NCBI GenBank assembly: GCA_964464035.1
Contig: CAYXEN010000045.1
Location: forward strand, 1-22,780
Direction of reading: 5' to 3'
Length of the DNA: 22,780 nucleotides
Source: CAYXEN01 sp964464035
Lineage (GTDB): Bacteria > Krumholzibacteriota > Krumholzibacteriia > WVZY01
Positions 15,201-22,667 of the stretch are shown piece by piece. Below the pieces are notes generated by a model. The model was not told where the DNA came from, searched no databases, and saw only the letters and a program-made list of their open reading frames with translations. The position numbers and the translations under genes are program-made. Each line of letters opens with the position of its first letter. The stretch's first letter is position 1.

Positions 15201-16919
15201 GCCGCCGTTCTCGCCAAGATCGGAATGATCCACGCGGAGAACCACAGGATCCTGGAAGCGAAGCAACACCTCGACCGGGCGATGGACCTTGCCGGCTCCG
15301 AGATCGGCTACGAGCTGCCCGAGGAAATAATCCACCTGCAGAACGCCTTGAGCTCCCATCGACGGACGACGCCTCTCAAGGGCAAGGCGTCCCAGAAATT
15401 CCTGATGGCTTTCTACGAGCTGAGTTCGCTCAGCGACTATACACTGGACCGCCACGAGTTCTTCAAGAAGACGCTCGAGATCGTGCAGCGCATCGCCGCC
15501 CCGTCCACGTGCAGGCTGGCGATGCGCGGCAAGGACGAGCAGTTCATCCTCTACGACGAGACGGGTGAACGTGCGGGAGAATCCACCGCGGAGATGAGCC
15601 GGATTTTCTCGAACACGCTTCTCCTCGGCCGCCCCCTCGGGAGCGGCTCCCCCGAAGTCGCCGCGATGGAAGCGGAACTGAAGCTCCCTTCCGGCGCCGG
15701 TTTCATAAGCATCCCCCTAAAGGCGATGGGAGAAGACCTCGGCTGCCTCTATCTGGTTTTCCCCCGCAAGCAACTGCCCCTGTCCAAGGACGACCGGACC
15801 TTTCTCGCTTCGATGGGGCGGCAGATAGCAGGCAACCTGCGCCTCATGCTTCATTTCGAGGAACACCTCTACAAGGAGGAGCAGCTCGAGCAACAGTTCA
15901 AGGATCTCAAGGCCAGGGTGGAGGACGAGTATCGTTTCGAGAACCTGATCGGCAAGAGCGAGGAGATGAAGAAGATCTTCCGTACTCTCAACAAGATCAA
16001 GGACATGACGCCCGGCATCCTCATCATAGGCGAGTCGGGCACCGGCAAGACCGAGCTCGCCCGCGCGATCCACTACAACAGTCCCAGGAGGAACAAGCCG
16101 TTCCAGGAGATCCACTGCGCTCAGATCCCGACCACGCTTCTCGAGAGCGAACTCTTCGGGCATGAACGCGGCGCTTTCACCGGCGCCGTCCAGCGCAAGC
16201 TCGGGCTGTGCGAGCTCGCCGACGGCGGCACGATATTTCTCGACGACATAAACGTCATCCCCATGGAGACCCAGACCAAGCTCTTGAACTTCCTCGAGAG
16301 CAAGAGCTTCATGCGCGTCGGGGGAACCAAGAGGATCACATCCAACGTGAGAATCATAGCCGCCAGCAACGAGGATCTCGAGATGCTCTGCCGGGAGCAG
16401 AGATTCCGCGAGGACCTCTACTATCGACTCAAGGTGATACTCATCAACATCCCGCCCCTCAGGGAGCGCAAGGAGGACATCATCGCCATCGCGCTCGCTT
16501 TCATAAAGCGAAAGTGCAAGGAGCGCGGCATACCGCTCAAGACGGTGGCGCCGGAGACGATGAAGCTCCTCCAGAAGGCGCCCTGGCGCGGTAACGTGCG
16601 CGAGTTGCAAAACGTGCTCGAGCGGGTCGTGCTCCTTTGTGACGACAACGTCATCTACCCGGATTCCCTGCCGGAGGACTTCCTCAGGGAGATCTCGGGG
16701 GCCGGCGTTGAGAAGAAGAAGGATTTCGAAACCCTGCTGGACGAGATTGTAAGCCTGGAGAACTATTCGGAGGCGGATCCCCTCATGCCCAAGATGGAGA
16801 CCCTTCTAGCCAAGAAGATGGTCGAGCATACCAAGGCCAAGAGCAAGGCGGCCGCGCTCCTCGGCATCACCAAGCCGACTCTCTACTCACGCCTGGAAAA
16901 ACACAAGAACCTCGAATAG
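12267..16919 (+). CDS. Giant sigma-54 enhancer-binding regulator with kinase-like, P-loop ATPase, TPR and GAF-like domains
   Basis: The 1550-aa cytoplasmic protein is read in this order. Residues ~35-250 resemble a degenerate protein kinase: SIEILTPFLDRVTLADL (84-100) looks like a hinge, and FKLTDLSLASL (124-134) sits where HRDxKPxN should be, with no catalytic Lys, Asn or DFG. Next is a P-loop ATPase with Walker A GGPLAGKT (276-283) and a Walker B-like FLVDDIED with D329-D330. Helical and TPR repeats run ~600-1025, and a GAF-like domain ~1040-1195. A short coiled coil leads to a sigma-54 AAA+ domain (~1224-1465) with GESGTGKT (1255-1262), the sigma-54 contact loop GAFTGA (1302-1307) and Walker B FLDD (D1326-D1327). 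A Fis-type HTH ends the protein (~1524-1550). All AAA+ essentials are intact, so it should activate RpoN promoters. The ribosome binding site is AAGGTGGTGA (12249-12258). Confidence 0.93.
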   Translation: MESYLPRPRQKSFQEAGRTTSTGPWKITPRIDPVSEKKYLSFVLDEKDSARVHPDVLSFRARAADAIAPGGCASIIDIFRDNGSIEILTPFLDRVTLADLKPGDAKELLQSVLEALTRFEAFDFKLTDLSLASLGRDVDGRYRIFPTAFVLPPEHEVIATEEPARKKREDRGGPAATLSAQCRCFLDLLDDLGPLLCGKDGTGSFPEKSRAVAAAVDRGDIRRACEAYRELFDCEIEPYLEKLVDLEHPRAVDLQAACEAVLDAASKGSCIVLVSGGPLAGKTTLLRMLAAELSASTEWKCSLPTEWDLFRKGRRRSSPSAGKQAFLVDDIEDKAFVYSYLADPALFADLPPDTLLVLSVDKSCMDRTTGEFIEKIANALGDRFFEVALEQAEPLPGHGRDKRAGAGGGKKKIPGDPVTRLLSSTAQCLIPSEEARSRSGPGKLLEGILAGINDEERQLLEFISVTRLTLPLQLLHSLFSHDGEKLPFAAYHLHALGLIEIEYAFFHPKNSLYALVRPRYNSIARLIDAATPSARRKNLCRTLAVLSEELGPVPPFHYLRNLIEGDERIQAARFCLDYLKKHKGARRPSFFARLVDELFAKGYFTSLPFPGRVFILRELAEDALLTGDKARAEELLRRAVDIIEEAGFDRQVKHADLIVSVSRALADIWESKGGYKRALDLLTRMRRRFQTCLPLPDQAGLMNDIGWLQYRLGDYDKSIESCRLSLTSLNAGQYPLVVAQALNIMGVVHFNTSRYDEAISYYEQSAYLREQGKDYNALSASFNNMALAYQTKGEYEKAFDYYNRSLEIKRKQNNLAGIAAGDLNLALLYLEMHNFSEAEKKCRESLRLSKQVGNTQLTAENLSTLGDIALMRGRFEEAEKQYRDSLELCRKLETINEEMGALRRLSNLYLMRKKYATARKCITRAAELAKRIGSEFETAQIDLILGELEYTQKRTDQALEHYEKAASAFTTLAKYRKAAAVLAKIGMIHAENHRILEAKQHLDRAMDLAGSEIGYELPEEIIHLQNALSSHRRTTPLKGKASQKFLMAFYELSSLSDYTLDRHEFFKKTLEIVQRIAAPSTCRLAMRGKDEQFILYDETGERAGESTAEMSRIFSNTLLLGRPLGSGSPEVAAMEAELKLPSGAGFISIPLKAMGEDLGCLYLVFPRKQLPLSKDDRTFLASMGRQIAGNLRLMLHFEEHLYKEEQLEQQFKDLKARVEDEYRFENLIGKSEEMKKIFRTLNKIKDMTPGILIIGESGTGKTELARAIHYNSPRRNKPFQEIHCAQIPTTLLESELFGHERGAFTGAVQRKLGLCELADGGTIFLDDINVIPMETQTKLLNFLESKSFMRVGGTKRITSNVRIIAASNEDLEMLCREQRFREDLYYRLKVILINIPPLRERKEDIIAIALAFIKRKCKERGIPLKTVAPETMKLLQKAPWRGNVRELQNVLERVVLLCDDNVIYPDSLPEDFLREISGAGVEKKKDFETLLDEIVSLENYSEADPLMPKMETLLAKKMVEHTKAKSKAAALLGITKPTLYSRLEKHKNLE

Positions 16920-16994
16920 AATGACGTTCCCGCTCCTTTATTCTGGCAAATCCAGCCCGGTTGAATTAGAGTTCATGGAAAAGAAGGGGATGAA

Positions 16995-17759
16995 ATGAGC
17001 GAGTTCACGAAACGAAAAACCATAGTCGAATACCTGGATGATTACCTTGGGATAAACACGGTGAGCGACGACTCGCAGAACGGGCTCCAGGTTGAGGGAT
17101 CCGACCGGGTGAGGAAAATCGCGTTCGCCGTGGACGCCTGCATGCAGACGATACGCGGCGCCGCGCGTTTCGGCGCCGACATGTTGATAGTCCACCACGG
17201 TCTTCTCTGGAGCCGGAACGAGAGGATCGTAGGAGTGATGAAGAAAAGAATGGCCGTCTTGATGGCAAACGGCGTTTCTCTCTATGCCGTCCATCTTCCG
17301 CTCGACTGTCACGGCGAAGTCGGGAACAACGTGGAACTGGCCCGCATCCTCGGTCTCGAAGTGCAGGCCAAGTTCGCCAGATACCACGGAGTCGAGATCG
17401 GAGTCCTGGCGACCCCCGGAGAGCCGCTGCCCCGGGAGGAGCTTATAGGCACCCTGGAGAAATCACTCCACACCAAGGTGAGCCTGCTTCCTTTCGGCCC
17501 CGGGAGAGTCAAGAAGGTCGGAATCGTGAGCGGAGGAGGCGCCTCCCTGGCGGCGGAAGCCTCCGACAGGGGATGCGACACATTCATCACGGGCGAGACT
17601 TCCCACTCGGGGTACCACATCGCGAAAGAATCCCGGCTGAATATGATATTCGCCGGGCATTACGCGAGCGAAACGGTCGGACTCAAGGCCCTGGGGAGGC
17701 ACCTCGAGAAGAAGTTCCCCATAGAATACAAGTTCGTATCCGCGCCCACCGGCTTGTAA
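16995..17759 (+). CDS. Nif3-like dinuclear metal-centre protein
   Basis: The 254-aa protein belongs to the Nif3/YbgI family (GTP cyclohydrolase 1 type 2-like annotation), which forms hexamers with a two-metal site; its physiological substrate is not settled. Likely ligands are visible: H67-H68 in IVHHGLLW, D104 in HLPLDCH, and H222 and E226 in AGHYASET. The N-terminal SQNGLQVEG (27-35) is family-typical. Length is normal for the short bacterial form without the inserted middle domain. ATG at 16995 is preceded by AGGGGA (16985-16990). It starts 75 nt after the regulator gene on the same strand; no terminator is seen between them, so read-through is possible. The next gene follows after 64 nt. 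Confidence 0.93.
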   Translation: MSEFTKRKTIVEYLDDYLGINTVSDDSQNGLQVEGSDRVRKIAFAVDACMQTIRGAARFGADMLIVHHGLLWSRNERIVGVMKKRMAVLMANGVSLYAVHLPLDCHGEVGNNVELARILGLEVQAKFARYHGVEIGVLATPGEPLPREELIGTLEKSLHTKVSLLPFGPGRVKKVGIVSGGGASLAAEASDRGCDTFITGETSHSGYHIAKESRLNMIFAGHYASETVGLKALGRHLEKKFPIEYKFVSAPTGL

Positions 17760-17823
17760 GCAGGGGTTTCGCAGGCCGGACTCCGACCGCGGGCGGGCGC
17801 TGCAATCCGGATCGAATCCCGAA

Positions 17824-20109
17824 ATGAAACTCAGTCGAAGCACAATCAACATCTTTCTCTTCATGCTCTTCGCCTGCTCCTTCCTCGTGAGGATGCGCGA
17901 CGCCGGCGGTTCCGGGCGCCTCTACTTCAAGGGCGAATCTGCCACCCACTATCGTTACGCCTACATGCTGAGCAAGCGGGGCAGGCTGCCGCGGGTCGAT
18001 CGCAAGGCCCAATGGCCGGAAGGCTTCGCCCCCGTCGCCGTCAAGGCCCAGGGCACAGAGTTCCTCTCCGGCTACCTATACCGCATAGTCGGTTACTTCA
18101 GCGACATGAGCGAAAAGGAATTCGTGCGCATGCTCACAGCCCTGCTCGCTTCGCTGATGGTATTTCCTGTCTTCTCGATAAGCTACCGCTTGTGGAGATG
18201 CCAGGCGGGGGGATTGCTCGCCGCCTTCTTGACCGCTTTCTCGTTTCCATTGATCGCCGCCGGGGGCGGCCGTGAGTTCGACCACATGGTCCCGGCCGCG
18301 CTTCTCGTAGCCGTTCACCTCCTTCTCTTTCTTGGATACTTGCGAAGAAGGGATTCCCTCGCCTTGGTCCTCCAGGGCATGACCGCATTCTCACTCGTGG
18401 CTGTCTGGGAATTCGGGATCTACTACCTCGCCCTCTACCATCTTCTGATCGTCTTTTCCTCGCTTCCCCCCCGGGAGAGATCGAAACACGCGATGATAAG
18501 CACGGCCGTCCTCGTCGCTTCCGCCGTCCTGCTCCCGTACTTCAGACATACGGGTCTGATCGTCTCACTTCCTTCGGTCCTGATCGTCGCATCGACCGCG
18601 TACACGGCCTGGAAAAGGGAAAGGGTGAGATTGTTCCCCGGCCTGCTCTACGTGCTAGCGGGAGGAGCCCTGCTCGTCTTCTTCCTGAGACCTCTCGCCG
18701 GCGGCACCGCCCCGACGTCGACCTACCTCTTCGAGCGCGTCACGCACCCGGCCGGGAAACCGCCCGAGCCGGCATCGCTCTCCCCCACGACCAGATACTT
18801 GTGGAACTGGAAGAACTCTTCCCCCGGCGCGCGGGAGTTGCTGGCTTTCTTCCTTCCCCTCCTCCTGCTCTCAGCGCCCCTGGTCGGAGGCTTGCGATCG
18901 GTCCGGAAAGAACGGCACGTGCGGATCCTCCCGGCCGGAGCCGCCGCGCTACTGTCCGCAGCCCTCTACGTCATCGACCGCAACATGGTGCTGTCTGCGG
19001 GGCCGGCCGCTTTCGTATTCATGAGCCCGGCCTGCTTCGCGCTCAGCAAGCACTTGAGAAGAAGGATCGTATTTCTGGGGGCGGCGCTTCTCTTGGTCTT
19101 TCTGCAGGCCGTCCAGCCCGGCGGCAGGGCCGACCTGCTCGGGAGAACCGCCGACCTGCTCGGGATGAAAGCAGAATCGGGCGGTCGCTTCACTTGGGTG
19201 AGCGTGGGAAACGCGGACCTCGAATTGGTCAAGTTCATCGCCGCCAGGACTTCCGTCAAGGATCCCGTCCTCGCCACCCCGGAGATCGCCTCGTTCCTGC
19301 TCGGCTTCACGGGAAGGACGGCGCTGTTCGTTCCCGGGATCGAATCGGAGGAAACCGCGGACAAGACCTGTCGACTCATGAGCGCTTTTTACGGGGACGA
19401 ATCGAAGCTCTACAGCGTGTGTGATTCGCTTGGAATCAAGTACGTCGTCTATTCGATCGACATCCTCCTCGACGCCTCCCGGAACTCGCCCGCCTACCTC
19501 GCCGGTGTGGAGCCGCGGCGGCGCGGTGAGGCGAGCCTGGCCTATGAAATGCATTTCCATCCCGAAAACCTCGAGTACTTCCGGCTCGTGTACGAGAATG
19601 ACAATTACAGGCTTTTCGAGGTGGGAAAAAAGAAAGAACCGGATTTCTTGAGCGATCACCCCCCCGTCTACCAGCACGGCATCCTCGAACGGCATCACGA
19701 CGATCTCGAATCCTTCTACGATCGCACAATAAGGTTGATCTCGATGTACGGGCTGGGAGTGGAAGCCCACAAGCGTGGGAACTACGCCGAAGCCGCCTCA
19801 TTGTTCTCTCGTTGTCTCGAGGAGGCCCCGCTCTTCACGCGCGCCCGGATTGCCCTCGCATCCACTCTTCTCGCCCTGGACAGGATCGAGGATGCCGAGA
19901 AAGTCTTCCTCTCCGTCATCGAGTATGCACCCGACAACCCCGATGCGCTCTACGGCACCGCTTTCACGCTGGCCAAGCTCGGGGAAAACGAGCGGGCTCG
20001 AACCTACCTCGACATTCTCCTTTCCGCCACGAGAGATCGGGAAATGATCAAGAAGGCCAAGGCGCTGCGCAGTCACATCCTGCGCAATCGCAAGGCTCCG
20101 GCGCAATGA
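17824..20109 (+). CDS. STT3-like (GT-C) multi-spanning membrane protein with C-terminal TPRs
   Basis: The 761-aa protein has an N-terminal membrane anchor (~8-23) and about ten further hydrophobic spans to ~residue 440. The first outer loop, THYRYAYMLSKRGRLPRVDR (41-60) followed by WPEGF, strongly resembles the first external loop of STT3/PglB/AglB oligosaccharyltransferases, and GREFDHM (149-155) matches their GYYDTDM-type segment. Two key features are changed: the first-loop catalytic Asp is replaced (GES, 37-39), and the acceptor-binding WWDYG is not present; TPEIASFLLG (~486-495) occupies its place. Residues ~641-740 contain TPR repeats facing the periplasm, which is unusual for STT3. It may be a diverged glycan transferase with another acceptor. 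ATG 17824 has only a weak ribosome binding site. Confidence 0.85.
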   Translation: MKLSRSTINIFLFMLFACSFLVRMRDAGGSGRLYFKGESATHYRYAYMLSKRGRLPRVDRKAQWPEGFAPVAVKAQGTEFLSGYLYRIVGYFSDMSEKEFVRMLTALLASLMVFPVFSISYRLWRCQAGGLLAAFLTAFSFPLIAAGGGREFDHMVPAALLVAVHLLLFLGYLRRRDSLALVLQGMTAFSLVAVWEFGIYYLALYHLLIVFSSLPPRERSKHAMISTAVLVASAVLLPYFRHTGLIVSLPSVLIVASTAYTAWKRERVRLFPGLLYVLAGGALLVFFLRPLAGGTAPTSTYLFERVTHPAGKPPEPASLSPTTRYLWNWKNSSPGARELLAFFLPLLLLSAPLVGGLRSVRKERHVRILPAGAAALLSAALYVIDRNMVLSAGPAAFVFMSPACFALSKHLRRRIVFLGAALLLVFLQAVQPGGRADLLGRTADLLGMKAESGGRFTWVSVGNADLELVKFIAARTSVKDPVLATPEIASFLLGFTGRTALFVPGIESEETADKTCRLMSAFYGDESKLYSVCDSLGIKYVVYSIDILLDASRNSPAYLAGVEPRRRGEASLAYEMHFHPENLEYFRLVYENDNYRLFEVGKKKEPDFLSDHPPVYQHGILERHHDDLESFYDRTIRLISMYGLGVEAHKRGNYAEAASLFSRCLEEAPLFTRARIALASTLLALDRIEDAEKVFLSVIEYAPDNPDALYGTAFTLAKLGENERARTYLDILLSATRDREMIKKAKALRSHILRNRKAPAQ

Positions 20110-20138
20110 AAGGCCGGGCTGGGGAGGGGGTGAAAAAA

Positions 20139-20213
20139 TGGTGGGGGCTACTGGATTTGAACCAGTGACTTCTACCGTGTGAAGGTAGCACTCTCCCGCT
20201 GAGTTAAGCCCCC
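20139..20213 (-). tRNA. tRNA-Val (CAC)
   Basis: Read on the minus strand, the 75-nt sequence folds into a full cloverleaf. The acceptor stem GGGGGCT/AGCCCCC has 7 perfect pairs, the D stem is ACTC/GAGT, and the anticodon stem is CTACC/GGTAG around loop TTCACAC. The anticodon is CAC (20181-20179), reading GUG valine. The T stem is ACTGG/CCAGT with loop TTCAAAT. The CCA end is encoded (20141-20139). It is followed immediately by six T (20138-20133), suggesting termination there. It begins only 7 nt after the stop of the parvulin gene on the same strand, so it may be processed from that mRNA. Confidence 0.97.
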
Positions 20214-20220
20214 GACCACG

Positions 20221-21201
20221 TCAATAGTTCCTCTTTATGATGGCAACATCTCTGATTTCCTGCAAGTGTTTTTGAATCAAGCCGGCCATCTGGGTCTCCC
20301 ACATCTTGGCCATGATGTCGTTCTTCACATCGTCGAAAGCGAGTTCCTTGCCGGGCCTCCTCGCCTCGACCTTGATGATATGATAACCGTATGACGTCTC
20401 CACCACTCCGCTCACTTCCCCCACTTTCAGACTGAAAGCGGCGCTGTCGAACGGCGCCACCATGGCCTTGCGAGGGAAGAATCCCAGGTCCCCTCCCCTA
20501 ACCTTGGAGACCGGATCATCCGAGTGTTCCATGGCCAGCTTGGCGAAATCCTCACCGGCCCGCGCGCGTGCAAGGAGTCTCTCGATCGCCTCTCTCTTCA
20601 CCTTCTTGAGCTCCGGCGAATCAGTCGGTTTGACCAGGACCAATATGTGCCTCGCACGAACGCTGTCGGGCGTGATGAACTGATCCCGGTTCTGATCGAA
20701 ATAGGCTTTCGCACCCTCTTCATCAACTTGTACCATGCTCGAGAAGCGATCCTGAATGAACCGGTTTATCACCAGGTCTTCCTTCAGGCTTTTCATCAAC
20801 AAGTCGCGATCGAGACGGGTGCGGGCGAGAAAATCGTCTACAGCCTGTTGACCGCCCATCGACGATATGAATCTCTCTATGATGGCGTTGCTCGTCGAGT
20901 CGTCCACCGTGGTGCTGCTGTCGACCGCTTCGCGCCAGATCAGGATACGATCTATGTAGCGGTCCAGGACGGCTATGTTGAAAGTGCTGTCGGGTATTCC
21001 GGGATGATTACGGGGCATGAACATGGTGGAGAAGAGCCTGAGTTCCTTGCCCTTTATCGGGTAGTCGTTTACCGTGGCGATCACTGCATCGTCGACGATG
21101 GAATCGGGGAAGGCCGCACCGAGCTTGTCACCCCCCTTCTTGCCGCAGGAAAGAGCCAACGAGATCAGAATAACCAGTAAGGCCGTCAATAACTTGCGCA
21201 T
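20221..21201 (-). CDS. Parvulin-type peptidyl-prolyl isomerase lipoprotein (PpiC/PrsA/SurA-like)
   Basis: The 326-aa exported foldase catalyses cis-trans isomerisation of prolyl bonds in secreted or outer-membrane proteins. The N-terminus MRKLLTALLVILISLALSC is a lipoprotein signal with a lipobox-like ALSC and Cys19 as the lipid anchor. Residues ~35-170 form the helical chaperone part, and the rotamase domain is ~178-281 with RARHILV (182-188), GGDLGFF (236-242) and YGYHIIKV (271-278). The start at 21201 is chosen because the signal peptide begins there; a longer in-frame start at 21288 would bury it behind 29 extra residues. No clear ribosome binding site precedes this ATG. tRNA-Val follows on the same strand after 7 nt. 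Confidence 0.93.
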   Translation of the reverse strand: MRKLLTALLVILISLALSCGKKGGDKLGAAFPDSIVDDAVIATVNDYPIKGKELRLFSTMFMPRNHPGIPDSTFNIAVLDRYIDRILIWREAVDSSTTVDDSTSNAIIERFISSMGGQQAVDDFLARTRLDRDLLMKSLKEDLVINRFIQDRFSSMVQVDEEGAKAYFDQNRDQFITPDSVRARHILVLVKPTDSPELKKVKREAIERLLARARAGEDFAKLAMEHSDDPVSKVRGGDLGFFPRKAMVAPFDSAAFSLKVGEVSGVVETSYGYHIIKVEARRPGKELAFDDVKNDIMAKMWETQMAGLIQKHLQEIRDVAIIKRNY

Positions 21202-21264
21202 GCCGATAACACCGCCCCGGAAAGAAAATGACAATTCAGGACGACGAACCGATTCCATCGCCCC

Positions 21265-21284
21265 TTCCCCGTTTCTTCGGGGAA
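21265..21284. other. Stem-loop between divergent ppi and GNAT genes
   Basis: TTCCCCG (21265-21271) and CGGGGAA (21278-21284) form a perfect 7-bp stem around a 6-nt loop. Neither side has an immediate U-tract, so it is not a good intrinsic terminator. It may be a protein-binding inverted repeat or a leader hairpin for the minus-strand gene. Confidence 0.4.
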
Positions 21285-21293
21285 CCAATTAAG

Positions 21294-21322
21294 TTGTTTT
21301 TCTCAATGAAAAGTCCTAGAAT
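21294..21322 (+). promoter_or_regulatory. Sigma-70-type promoter of the GNAT gene
   Basis: TTGTTT (21294-21299) and TAGAAT (21317-21322) are separated by 17 nt, with the expected start near 21329 and a leader of about 19 nt before the GTG codon at 21348. Confidence 0.55.
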
Positions 21323-21347
21323 GAATTGAAAGAAAGGTATCACACAC

Positions 21348-21851
21348 GTGGAATGCGATCAACTCTTTAGCGACATGAAATCGAGACCTCCCCATACTTT
21401 CGTCGTAAAACCCATTGAAGGCAACGATATATCCAAGGTGATCTCTCTCATTGCGGAACTCGACGAATTCTTCCCCGAGGATTCCATCCCCATCATCGAG
21501 TTCTCGCTCAAGGAACACAGGGCGATCGTCGGTCTTCTCGGCGATGAGATCATAGGGTTCATCACCTACGAACTCCGTGACGACGCTACGGCCGAGATTC
21601 TGTGGATGGGAGTGAAGAAGAACTACCACGGGCTCGGCCTGGGAACGATGATGTTAGAGAGCCTCGAACGGATGTTCCGCGATCAGGGTATCTCGCACGT
21701 CGTCGCGACCACACTTTCGTACACCGTCAAGTACAAGCCTTACGAGAAGGTGAGGACTTTCTTCTATCACCGTGGTTTCAAGGCGCGGGCGATCCAGAGT
21801 AATTACTACGAGGACGGCGTCGACAGGCTCATCCTCATCAAGGATCTCTAG
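21348..21851 (+). CDS. GNAT-family N-acetyltransferase
   Basis: The 167-aa single-domain acyl-CoA transferase has the acetyl-CoA-binding motif A with the pyrophosphate loop H94-G-L-G-L-G99-T (in VKKNYHGLGLGT), preceded by the beta-4 strand AEILWMGV (82-89). A C-terminal region with FFYHRGFKAR (138-147) is the usual motif B area. The substrate (amine, antibiotic, protein or metabolite) cannot be told from sequence. The start is GTG at 21348: AGAAAGG (21331-21337) lies 10 nt upstream and a promoter lies just before it. An internal ATG (21375) has no ribosome binding site. It converges with endonuclease III, with 3 nt between stop codons. Confidence 0.92.
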   Translation: MECDQLFSDMKSRPPHTFVVKPIEGNDISKVISLIAELDEFFPEDSIPIIEFSLKEHRAIVGLLGDEIIGFITYELRDDATAEILWMGVKKNYHGLGLGTMMLESLERMFRDQGISHVVATTLSYTVKYKPYEKVRTFFYHRGFKARAIQSNYYEDGVDRLILIKDL

Positions 21852-21854
21852 CGG

Positions 21855-22517
21855 CTACCTGCTCTTTTCCACCCCGATGCGCGGACAGAACGACGCCAAT
21901 GGACACCGGGAACAATGCGGCGATATCGGCTTGCATACGTTCTTGCCGAAGGATACGAGCAGCTCGTTGTAGCCGATCCAATGTCTCCGGGGGAGCACTT
22001 TCATCAGCGCGTACTCGGTCGCCTCGGGGTCGCTCGTAGCAACGAGCCCCAGCCTGTTGGACACCCGGTGCACGTGCGTATCGACGCATATGCCGTCCTT
22101 GCCGTAGCCGAGAGTGATCACTAGGTTGGCCGTCTTCCTGCCCACTCCCTTGAATGCGAGCAGTTCATCGATCGAATCGGGGACCTTGCCGCCGTATTCC
22201 GCCAGCAGCTTCCGCGCGACATCTCTCACGGTGCGGGCTTTGGTTTTGTAGAACCCGACCGGATAGATCGCGTCCCGGATCACTCCCAGGGGAAGCGCGG
22301 CCAGCTCCTCGGGTCTCGATGCGAGGGCGAACAACCTTCGCGACGCTTCCGCGGTCACCTCGTCCTTGGTTCTCAGGCTCAGTATGGTGGAGACGAGAAC
22401 CTGGAAGGGATCGCGCTTCCTGCGGGCGATCCTGGAGACGGCGGGAAGCTCGCCCCGGGGAAGGGCTTTCCTGATACTGCCTATTATCTCGTCGATCGTC
22501 GGTCTTCGCCGTTTCAT
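21855..22517 (-). CDS. nth: Endonuclease III (DNA glycosylase/AP lyase)
   Basis: The 220-aa base-excision repair enzyme removes oxidised pyrimidines and cleaves abasic sites. The helix-hairpin-helix with catalytic Lys is FKGVGRKTA (122-130, Lys128) and the catalytic Asp is D146 in VDTHV. The [4Fe-4S] loop is Cys195-x6-Cys202-x2-Cys205-x5-Cys211, exactly the family pattern. Length is typical (E. coli 211 aa). ATG at 22517 is chosen over the GTG at 22538 because AAAGGGAGA (22532-22524) lies 6 nt before the ATG and inside the longer reading frame. A fragment of the dispersed repeat (22543-22560) lies 25 nt before the start, and the only promoter-like boxes upstream lie within the loop and inner arm of a long palindrome. 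Confidence 0.97.
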   Translation of the reverse strand: MKRRRPTIDEIIGSIRKALPRGELPAVSRIARRKRDPFQVLVSTILSLRTKDEVTAEASRRLFALASRPEELAALPLGVIRDAIYPVGFYKTKARTVRDVARKLLAEYGGKVPDSIDELLAFKGVGRKTANLVITLGYGKDGICVDTHVHRVSNRLGLVATSDPEATEYALMKVLPRRHWIGYNELLVSFGKNVCKPISPHCSRCPLASFCPRIGVEKSR

Positions 22518-22542
22518 AGCGTGTCTCCCTTTCGGCACCCAA

Positions 22543-22560
22543 GCAGCGGGTGGCGGCGAT
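22543..22560. repeat. Dispersed repeat fragment (first 18 bases)
   Basis: These 18 bases, GCAGCGGGTGGCGGCGAT, are identical to positions 1-18 of copy A and close to the start of copy B. The match stops abruptly, so this is a truncated copy. It lies in the presumed leader of nth. Confidence 0.8.
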
Positions 22561-22570
22561 TCGCTCTCTT

Positions 22571-22667
22571 GCCTGCCTCGACATGCTCTCCCGCTCCGGC
22601 GTCCTCGCGCGCCGATGTCTCAATCATAGCGCGCTGCGGAGTCGCGTTCGAGCATGTCGAGGCAGGC
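22571..22667. repeat. Long imperfect hairpin element
   Basis: GCCTGCCTCGACATGCTC (22571-22588) is the exact reverse complement of 22650-22667. Nested inside are CTCCG/CGGAG (22594-22598 with 22637-22641) and GCGCGC/GCGCGC (22607-22612 with 22629-22634). The whole can fold as a ~97-nt hairpin with a 16-nt apical loop. It is flanked by a repeat fragment on the left and a full repeat copy on the right, so it probably belongs to the same mosaic of dispersed elements. Confidence 0.8.
22623..22651 (-). promoter_or_regulatory. Candidate nth promoter inside the hairpin
   Basis: On the minus strand TCGAAC (22651-22646) and TATGAT (22628-22623) are 17 nt apart. The -10 match is good (5 of 6) and the -35 match poor (3 of 6). 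The -10 box would lie in the apical loop of the palindrome. The leader to nth would be ~100 nt. Confidence 0.3.

Noticed and set aside
13809..15568. Long open frames antisense to and out of frame within the 1550-aa regulator (548 and 561 codons)
   Set aside because: Their proteins are low-complexity, rich in Arg, Pro, Gly or Val, without domains, while the main frame holds clear TPR and GAF-like domains. High GC explains the open frames.
16943..16960. Second sigma-54-like site (TGGCAAATCCAGCC) before the Nif3 gene
   Set aside because: The spacing between GG and GC is 8, not 10, and the -12 part does not match TTGC.
21206..21234. TTGTCA-17-TGTTAT promoter giving a leaderless parvulin mRNA
   Set aside because: The -10 box ends only 4 nt before the ATG, so the start would fall at or inside the start codon. 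The absence of a ribosome binding site is compatible, but the boxes alone are too weak.
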